A stretch of DNA of 64,000 nucleotides from Chytriomyces cf. hyalinus JEL632 (Eukaryota > Chytridiomycota > Chytridiomycetes > Chytridiales > Chytriomycetaceae): positions 124,001 through 188,000 of the forward strand of contig JAIWWG010000018.1 in NCBI GenBank assembly GCA_025435555.1, given 5' to 3'. The translations under genes were made by a program, and so were the position numbers. Below are positions 57,162-64,000 of this stretch, one piece after another. The notes beneath the pieces were generated by a model. That model saw only the letters and a program-made list of their open reading frames with translations, did not search any database and was not told where the DNA came from. How positions within the stretch are numbered: position 1 is the first letter of the stretch; each line of letters begins with the position of its first letter.

Positions 57162-57771
57162 TCAAAATACAGCCTCACCCATGCGCGCTTTTTCAATATA
57201 TGCCTCAGGATAGTGAATGTTGATGTATGCCTCCTGGGCACCATTGCGAGTCACAACCACTGCAAATGGTGCTGGAATTGATGTCAACATATTTCTGCGT
57301 GCATTGACGATGCGAATGCGTGTGGTCGAAATCTCTCCTGAGGACGACTTCGTATTCGACCTGGAGAGCGTGCGGATCTTGCACCTGTAGTGACTCAACT
57401 CCTGCTACCAACTCATCCAAGGGATTATTTTGAGTCGGCGCGTACGCTGGTGGAGCAGGCGCGTTGGTTGGCGGAACAGGCGCGTGTCTTTGCGGAGCTT
57501 CCATTGGATAAACCACTGGAGGACGTTGGTCGGTAGCAGCCACGTGGTTGATGGGGATTTCTTCTTGTGTTTCAGCTTGTTCGTCGGGAACTTGGTCTTG
57601 GTCCAAAGGCACCGTCGAGCGGGACGGAAAAGAGGTTCCAGTCAGCAACGGAGCCTCCAAGTCCGAGGTAGCTGTCTTTAGTTTGGAAGCAGATACTTCT
57701 TCAGCGGATCCGCATCTTGATTCACTGATAAGCGTTTCTGGGTTTGTGGTTTTTGGTGTCGGATCTTGCAT
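57162..57771 (-). pseudogene. Thr/Pro-rich family gene, copy C (frame broken)
   Basis: From ATG at 57771 (MQDPTPKTTNPE) the protein parallels copies A and B: DQDQVPDEQAETQEE, a Pro-rich insert (APVPPTNAPAPPAYAPTQ) and DELVAGVESLQVQDPH, up to VVLRRDFD. There the frame is lost (~57310-57330). The conserved end (NMLTSIPAPFAVVVTRNG, AYINIHYPEAYIEKARMGE) continues in another frame to a stop at 57162. An overlooked short intron is an alternative, but no good GT..AG pair was seen. The TATAAAAGG box lies upstream (RC ~57833). Confidence 0.65.
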
Positions 57772-58113
57772 TTTGGTTCTTGTTGAGACTTGGTTTGGTG
57801 TTTTGAGAGAAATCCTGGTGGATGGGACCACCTTTTATACCCATGTTCACACGGTTGTTGCGATAGGTATCGCAAGTGTTGAAATAATTTTGTACTTTTG
57901 CAGCGATGACCATCGCAAGTGTCTGAAGTGGGAACAAGACCCAGATACCATTCCTCTGTGTACACGTACATGCTGTCTGAGTTTCGATATTTTGTTGATG
58001 CATACAACGTGTTTTATGTCGCGTGATCGAGTTTTCAGATCGAGTGTCGGAGGCAGGTTCGTTTTTCAGTGACATCATTTATAATTTATTTTTTTTTAAC
58101 CTTTCCTGACACC

Positions 58114-59769
58114 ATGTCTCAGCCCTCTCAACAACGGACCGCGACAGAGTCCACCCCGCTCCTTCCACGCACCAATGACCACACAGAGGATGAAGGCTTC
58201 ACCGTCTCGGCTCTCCTTGCCGAAGCCAAGGCCATGGCCCCACTCGCATGGCCGGTTTCAGTTGGATACCTGCTTCAAATGTCTCTCGGCATTGTTCGTA
58301 ACCGATTCTTGCAATTGCTCCTCAACTTGTCAACTGAAAACGATTGAAATCAGGCAGCTGTAGTTGCAGTTGGACGGGTCAGTACGAACGCCCTGGCGTC
58401 CCTGGCGTTAGCGACGCTCTATGCAAACGTGACTGGCTATTCTCTCTTTGTTGGAATGGCTGCAGCAATCGACACGCTCTGCTCGCAAGCGTTTGGAGAG
58501 TATTTGGCGGGTACAGGCGAGAGGAAGGAGCTCGGAAGGTGCAACTTCTCCTGTCGAAAACATCGGGCGCCTCACTCAACTTTGTTCATTGCAGGCACTT
58601 TTCACGGACAATATTTCTTATGTATTCTATCGCAATCCCAATCGCAGTCATGTGGTGGTTCACGGAGCCTCTTTTATTGCTTGTTGGCCAGGATCCCGAG
58701 ATTGCTCATCTGAGCGCGAAATTTACGAAGTACTTGATCCCGTCTCTGGTTCCGTTTATTCTATCCGAGTCCATCAAGCGATTGCTCATGTCGCAGAGGA
58801 TCATGACTGCGCAAATGTTTGTCATCGGGCTCGTTGCGCCGCTCAACTGCCTGCTTCTCTACATATTCGTCGTTTCTGAATATCGAATCGGGGAAGATGG
58901 AATCGGGGCACCCATTTGCTTAACAATTAGTCACACTGTAATTGCGATATCTCTGTGTCTATACACGCGGTATGTCCAAGGCGGTGATTCCTTTGCTGGA
59001 TGGGAGTGGGACCAAGTCCTCAACATTAAAAAGCTCAAACTTGTCGCGAGCTTAGGATTTTCCGGGGTCCTTATGACTTGTTCTGAATGGTACATGTGGT
59101 CAAATATTTTCCGCGCGATCTTGTTCGAGAGACCATCTGACTTTGTTTTTCCCATTTAGGTGGGCCTGGGAAGTTGTCGCGCTTGCTGCCGGATTAATCA
59201 GTCCCACTTATCTCGCAGCACAAACTGTGGTTCTGAACTGCGCATCCATCACATATACGATTCCACTCGGGTTTGCAATTGCTTGCAGCACTCGCATCGG
59301 CAACGCGCTTGGCTCGGGCCAGCCACACCAAGCGCGAATTACTGCCTGGGGCGCGTTCGGAACGGGTGCCGTGATTGCGCTCTTCAACAGCAGCTTTTTA
59401 TTTTTTGGGCGAAACTCATTGGGCGGATATTTCTCAAATGACCCACAAGTTATCAAAGTTGTGGCGGAGATTTTACCACTAGCTGCTGCATTTCAAGCAG
59501 CTGATGTGATTGGATGTATTGCGGGAGGCATCTTGCGTGGAGCCGGGCGGCCAGAGATTGGCGCGTATTTGAATTTATTGGGATACTACTTTTTCGGGAT
59601 TCCTGTGGGTTTATGGATGTGTTTTAGTGTAGGACTCAAGTTGTTTGGACTTTGGATTGGATTGACGGTTGCATTGTTTGTTGTTGCGATTGTGGAGCTT
59701 GTCATGATTTGGCGGTTGGACTGGAACAAGGAGGCCGAAAACTCGCATGAGCGGTCGCTTCAGCACTGA
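58114..59769 (+). CDS. MATE family multidrug/metabolite efflux transporter
   Basis: Four exons in phase (58114-58293, 58354-58538, 58595-59089, 59160-59769) encode 489 residues. The cytosolic N-terminus has STPLLPR, a vacuolar/lysosomal-type acidic dileucine context. About twelve membrane segments follow. MATE signatures include MAAAIDTLCSQAFGE (the DTL(C/S)xQAFG motif), SEWWAWEVVALAAGLISP (the EWW..E.. motif of eukaryotic MATEs) and QAADVIGCIAGGILRGAGRP. These proteins exchange protons or sodium for organic cations or metabolites at the plasma or vacuolar membrane. The C-terminal residues are short and charged. The start at MSQPSQQ was chosen over an in-frame codon 45 bp upstream. Confidence 0.94.
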
Positions 59770-60129
59770 TTTTTTCCTCGCGCGACTCTTTTTGTAGAAC
59801 CCATATTTAACAAAGAGAAGAAGATAAAATCTTATTTGTCAACTATCGATTGTCTTGACCAGATCACTCTCTGCTGACAATTACCGCATTCAATAAATAC
59901 CAGACATCCCTGTCAAAACAAACAAAAAGTTTGTCACTTCCATAAAAGATACAACATTAGCTGCATTCAAAGGCTTTGCCTCACAGGAATAAATGTTTAT
60001 TCAGACTCAAGCACAAATAATACAAGAAGATACAGGGAAAAAATGAAACAAAATCACCTGCACACCATCATAATAAAATGGAAACAAGGTGACATGTGCG
60101 TCACTCTATTCTCTCTACCAGGGGATTCA
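59770..60129. other. Convergent intergenic region
   Basis: 360 bp between the MATE gene and the minus-strand repeat-domain gene. AATAAA-type signals occur near 59891 and 59991. No gene seen. Confidence 0.6.
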
Positions 60130-63100
60130 CTAGCATCCATAGCAGCCAACTTTTGCTACAGAGTACGGTGGCGGCGGGTTTGCTGCTGGAGTCTGCAAAT
60201 ATTCAGAAGAAACTCCTTTCGTCTCTACAAGGCGAGCAAGGAAAGCTTTAACCAACTCCAAAATACTGCCAGCGTCGTCACCCAGCCACGTGTGAAGTGG
60301 ATTTCCTTCTGATGCACTCGTTTCAATGGCCTGCACGGGAGGTTTGACTTGCCCTGTTGGAATATCAAGGCCGTCCACAAGTGGGTTTCCCGTTTTGACA
60401 GTGTCGGACTCGGGATTGCATATGTTTTGACCTTCCGCCACTCCTTGCATTGGGCTGTTGATCAGCAGAGCCTGTGTGGGTTCGCTTGTTGAGCTACTTG
60501 CAGTGGACAGCGGGACCTTCGCTGGAGTTTGCACATTTGCAGGAGAGTTCGTTTCAGTTTGCATGAGCAAACCCGATTTCACTTCACTTTTCTCGGAGAA
60601 GTCTTTGGCCGAGCCCCAAGCAAGTTTCGCGTTTTCGTACTTCCAGGTCAGGTTTCCACCAGATGTTAACGAAGAACGCGTCATTTCGATGGTTTGCAGG
60701 AAACTGTCGAATTCCTCAATTGAAAACTGAACGGCTTCCGCAAGTGGATTCTTTTCCTTGACCACTTTGAGGTACCTTTCTGGTCGTCTGACAGTGTACA
60801 GAGTCACACCCTTCATCGGGTCGTTGTGGTTGATCAACAAAACGCATACGGGCTTGTTTGTCGAGCTACTTGGAATGGACGGCGGGGACTCCGCTGGAAT
60901 CTGCTTTACGCGAGTGTGCAATTTCGTTTCACTTTTCTCAGAGAACTCTTTAGCCGCGCCCCAAGCAAGTTTAGCATCTTTGTCCTTCCAGTTCGGGTTT
61001 CCACCAGATGTTAACGAAGACCGCGTGCTGTTTTCGATGGTTTGCAAGAATCTGTCAACGTCCTCTGCTGAAAACTCAACACCCTCCGCAAGTGCGTTCT
61101 TTTTCTTGACCGTTTCGAGATAACTTTCTGGTCGTGCGACTGTGTACAACGTGACTCCGTTCGCAATGTTGTGGTTGATTAACATAGCGCCCGTTGGCTC
61201 GTCTGATGGGCTGCCTGGAGTAGACGGCGGGGTCTCCGCTGGAATCTGCACACTCGCAGGAGATTTCGTTTCAGAATGCTTTTGAAACTCTTTGGCCGCG
61301 TCCCAAGCAAGTTTGGCATCATCGTCCCTCCAGGAAGGGTTTCCTTGTTTGGTTAACGAAGAGCGCGCATGCATTTCGATGGTCTGCAAGAGATCATTGA
61401 CTTCTCCTACTGAAAACTCAATGCCTTCCGCAAATGGGCTATTTTTCTTGACCGTTTCGAGGTACTTTTCAGGTCGTCCGACTGTGTACAGCGTGACTCC
61501 AATCGCGTTGTTGTGATTGATCAACAGAGAGCGTGTGGGTTTGCTTGTTGAGCCACTTGAAGTCGCTGACGGCATTATGATTGCCGCTCTCTGCGGAGTT
61601 GCAGCAGTATGAGGAACCGCGTCTCTCAGAGACACTTGTGATATCTCCTGTGCCAGGTTGTCGACTTCGGTCAGCGCAGGTGCCACATCGTTGTTCACAG
61701 ACACTTGAGCCAGTTGCTGGACAAGGCTGTCGACTTGAGACGGATCTGGTTGCTCAGTTTCGACATCAGCTTCAAGCTTAGGCGTCATATCAAGTTTATC
61801 TGTCAAGTAACATCGTACATGTTAGAATATGTTTCAAACTAAGCGTTCTGGGCAGTACCTTCAGAGACCTCGCTTGTTGCAACATTCCTTCCGTTTCTGG
61901 GCAATTCTACGGGACTGGCAGGGCTGTCTATTGGCTGTGAGGGCTGTTCAGGGGTTTCGTACGTGTTGGCACTTTGTGTCTCGTCGAGGGTTGGATCAAT
62001 TTTTACGATCGTCAAGTTGCTTGCTTCTGAAAGCAATACATGAGGTTATAACGACGCACTCTTTCGATCAAATAAATCTCACCGTTGCCTCCTGAAAGCG
62101 ACAATCCAAACGTGAAATTTGAACCGCTGAAAGCGCTGCTTGAAGAAGATCCACGGAATCCCGAGTTCTGACTTGATGGTGACTGGGACTGGGACTGGCC
62201 GTAGGATTCGGAGGTGGGTCGGCTTGCTCCTCCTCCATTTTCTCCATCATTTCCTCCATCCGTCCATCCTTACCCTTTATAGTGTTTGTTTGGCTGATTC
62301 ACTTTCAGACACTCACAACGTGAGGAACGGTCCTCAGGCACTGGGATTTTGCGGGGAAAAAGTTTACCGTTCGAAATTTCCGTCTCATTTACACCACCGC
62401 ACGCGAGGCACGCATGGGCCAATCTCAATACTGTGCCGAAAACCTTTCGGTACTTGGGTGCTTGACAAATATTCCTGATCTTGCTGTCAGCATCAGCTTT
62501 GGGCAAGCGGCCCATTTCATACACCATATCGATAGCCGTATGAAGGAGGCGTGCCATATTTTCGCATGTCATTTCTTCGCAAGGTTCCTGATCAAAAAAT
62601 GGTGAGCACAGGTATTCACGTTTGCAACCAGTTTACCCTACCTTTTTTTGATCTTTTTTCGGTTTCGATGGTTCTGTGTCCTCTGGATTAGGGCATGTAA
62701 CACTGACACCAACAATAAAGAGAGATTTTTCTCACTTGCTTGCACTGAAATCCACGCAGCATGGTCACCTTTTGGCAAAGGGGGGCAATGCGCCCTGTCC
62801 AAACGATTGAATGAGTCTGCTCGAGTCTGCTCGAAAGATGTTCGGGTCTTTCCAGTGATTCGGTCTGCTAAGGCGGGTGTACTTAATTCGGATACGCCAA
62901 TGGACATTGTGTCTCTGTTTGGTGGCGGTGGTTGCGAGTTGCTGATGACGGATGGAAATTCGTCCAAAGCATGAATCGGTCTTTTTTTCACGTTTGCGGT
63001 TTGCACTTGTTGTGCATTGATGATCGCGTCTGGCCCTTGTTGCATCCAGTCTGCGTTCAAATCAATCCACCAATCAGTGGCTGGAGGGGAAGGGAAGAGG

Positions 63101-63443
63101 GTCGCTGCTTCCAGATTGGCGCTGCTTCCAGATTGGGCGTATCGTCGTACGGGAATCCTTCAGGGGCACTGTAAGGCATGCCAGTAAGCCTCAGTTCCCA
63201 AAGCAGGGTAGAAACCATTGGGTCCCCTCCTTGAGGCAGTTGAGATTTGCTAAGAGTTCCCGGTGCATCCATTGATCCTTGCTGCAGCATCCAGCGGTCC
63301 AGTTGCTTGGAAGAGGGAGGGAAGAAGGACATGTCTCCCTGTGTGGACAGATCGTCGAACAGGAGACCTTCAAAGTTGTCGTCATGTGTGCTCGATACGC
63401 CGTTCAGCAGTGCCATTGGATCCGCCGTTGGATCGGTTCTCAT
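60130..63443 (-). CDS. Uncharacterised protein with 3-4 copies of a ~100-residue domain and PPPPY tail
   Basis: Seven exons in phase (63443-63170, 63080-62736, 62682-62642, 62587-62274, 62222-62083, 62026-61859, 61799-60130) encode 983 residues. The N-terminal part has FEGLLFDDLSTQGDMSFF, LDRWMLQQGS and DWWIDLNADWMQQGPDA. A central helical, Cys-containing region follows (NMARLLHTAIDMVYEMGRLP, LRLAHACLACGG), then a Ser/Gln/Gly-rich linker. From ~residue 515, three clear repeats each read LLINHN..GVTLYTV.RPE.YL..VK, EF.....FLQTIE, RSSLT.GGN..W, AKLAW.AAKEF. A fourth repeat is degenerate. The end is TPAANPPPPYSVAKVGCYGC, with a PPxY motif. No known family was recognised. The closing of all phases supports one gene. 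A nuclear or adaptor role is speculation. Confidence 0.78.
60140..61540 (-). repeat. Tandem protein-domain repeats in the 60-63 kb gene
   Basis: Repeat 1 spans about 61540-61235, repeat 2 about 61195-60890, repeat 3 about 60850-60560, and a degenerate repeat about 60500-60140. Spacers are Pro/Ser-rich (QIPAETPPSTPGSPSDE type). Nucleotide similarity is plain by eye among repeats 1-3 (TTGATCAACCACAAC-type starts). Confidence 0.85.
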
Positions 63444-63668
63444 TGATCCAGAGTGTGTTGTCTGTTTTTTGGTGTGTTCAACCTGCGCATCGTTTTTTTT
63501 TGGGTTGTTTTTATTCAGTCAGTCAGACTTGTTTGTGATGACCATCACAAACGAGGCAAAAAAATTTCCCAATCACTGAAATCGTGACTGAAATTTGGAG
63601 ACGCGTTGGAAGAAACACAAGGCACAAAAATATTCTCAACTAAACTAACTCATTTCCCAAAGACATGT

Positions 63669-64000
63669 TTAGCTTACTGGAGAGTATGGTGGAGGCGGGT
63701 TTGCTGCTGGAGTCGGCACATTCGCAGTGGAGTCGGCCGGACGTTTGGTATCACTCAGCACGAGGAAGATTTCGGCCTGCTCCCAAACAAAATCGGCGTC
63801 TTCACCGTCCCAGGTCAGGTTTCTTTCCGATGTTTCTGACGCAAGTGCCGTTATATCGTTGGTCTGCAAGAAACGATCAATTTGCCCAGCTGGAAATTCA
63901 AGGCCTTCCGCATTGGGGTTTTCCAACTTGACCTTACGGATGTACGACTTTGGACTTTTTATGTTTCGGTACAGTGTGACGCCCTGCTTCTCGTTGTTGT
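63669..64000 (-). CDS. Second gene of the repeat-domain/PPPPY family, 3' part
   Basis: The reading frame enters from the right edge with KQGVTLYRNIKSPKSYIRKV, NPNAEGLEFPAGQIDRFLQ, NLTWDGEDADFVWEQAE, then STANVPTPAANPPPPYSPVS and a stop at 63669. It matches one repeat unit and the PPPPY end of the gene at 60130-63443. GTAAGC immediately before the stop could be a splice donor, so the true C-terminus may lie further left. The two genes are tandem, ~225 bp apart. Confidence 0.75.
   Translation of the reverse strand, partial: NNEKQGVTLYRNIKSPKSYIRKVKLENPNAEGLEFPAGQIDRFLQTNDITALASETSERNLTWDGEDADFVWEQAEIFLVLSDTKRPADSTANVPTPAANPPPPYSPVS

Overview
The window is nuclear DNA of a gene-dense fungus. 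Introns are short (about 50-90 nt) with GT..AG ends, and several first or internal exons are tiny. The gene content is fungal: PMT2-type O-mannosyltransferase, Vac8, MNN1-type mannosyltransferase, Mdg1/Crp1-like protein, GPI-anchored wall-type proteins and a Ty3-like element. A giant ankyrin/coiled-coil protein resembling the animal ANKRD26 group and a CHERP-like splicing protein point to an early-diverging, possibly zoosporic (chytrid-like) fungus. That placement is inference. Exon chains were built by eye from splice sites and reading phase, and nearly all multi-exon models close in phase.

Layout. 0-3.7 kb: striatin (5' part of the gene, running off the left edge), a divergent CBM48 protein, a UPF0538 protein and tRNA-Leu(AAG). 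3.75-9.26 kb: a young Ty3/gypsy element inserted just upstream of that tRNA. 9.7-15 kb: YPT1/Rab1, then two tandem alpha-carbonic anhydrases flanking a broken GPI-type repeat protein. 15.4-17.1 kb: eIF4A. 17.5-27.3 kb: a glycosylation block with PMT2, a single polypeptide carrying three tandem GT71 (MNN1) modules, and a divergent type II membrane glycosyltransferase. 27.5-33.5 kb: VAC8, a bZIP factor, and a CHERP-like SURP/CID/RS protein ending in a CCHC zinc knuckle. 33.5-44.3 kb: one 22-exon gene for a ~3,190-residue ankyrin plus coiled-coil protein. It contains six exons of exactly 147 nt (49 residues, seven heptads).

44.3-47.5 kb is gene-poor with relics and small doubtful ORFs. 47.5-54.5 kb: a short coiled-coil protein, a membrane FAS1 (fasciclin) protein, gluconokinase and a two-domain GT64 (exostosin-type) glycosyltransferase. 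54.8-57.8 kb: three copies of an unrecognised Thr/Pro-rich family, two of them arranged as a near-perfect inverted repeat. 58.1-59.8 kb: a MATE transporter. 60.1-64 kb: a larger unrecognised gene with a ~100-residue domain repeated three to four times and a PPPPY tail, plus the end of a second such gene at the right edge. A shared C-terminal motif suggests the small 54.8-57.8 kb genes and the 60-64 kb genes belong to one lineage-specific family.
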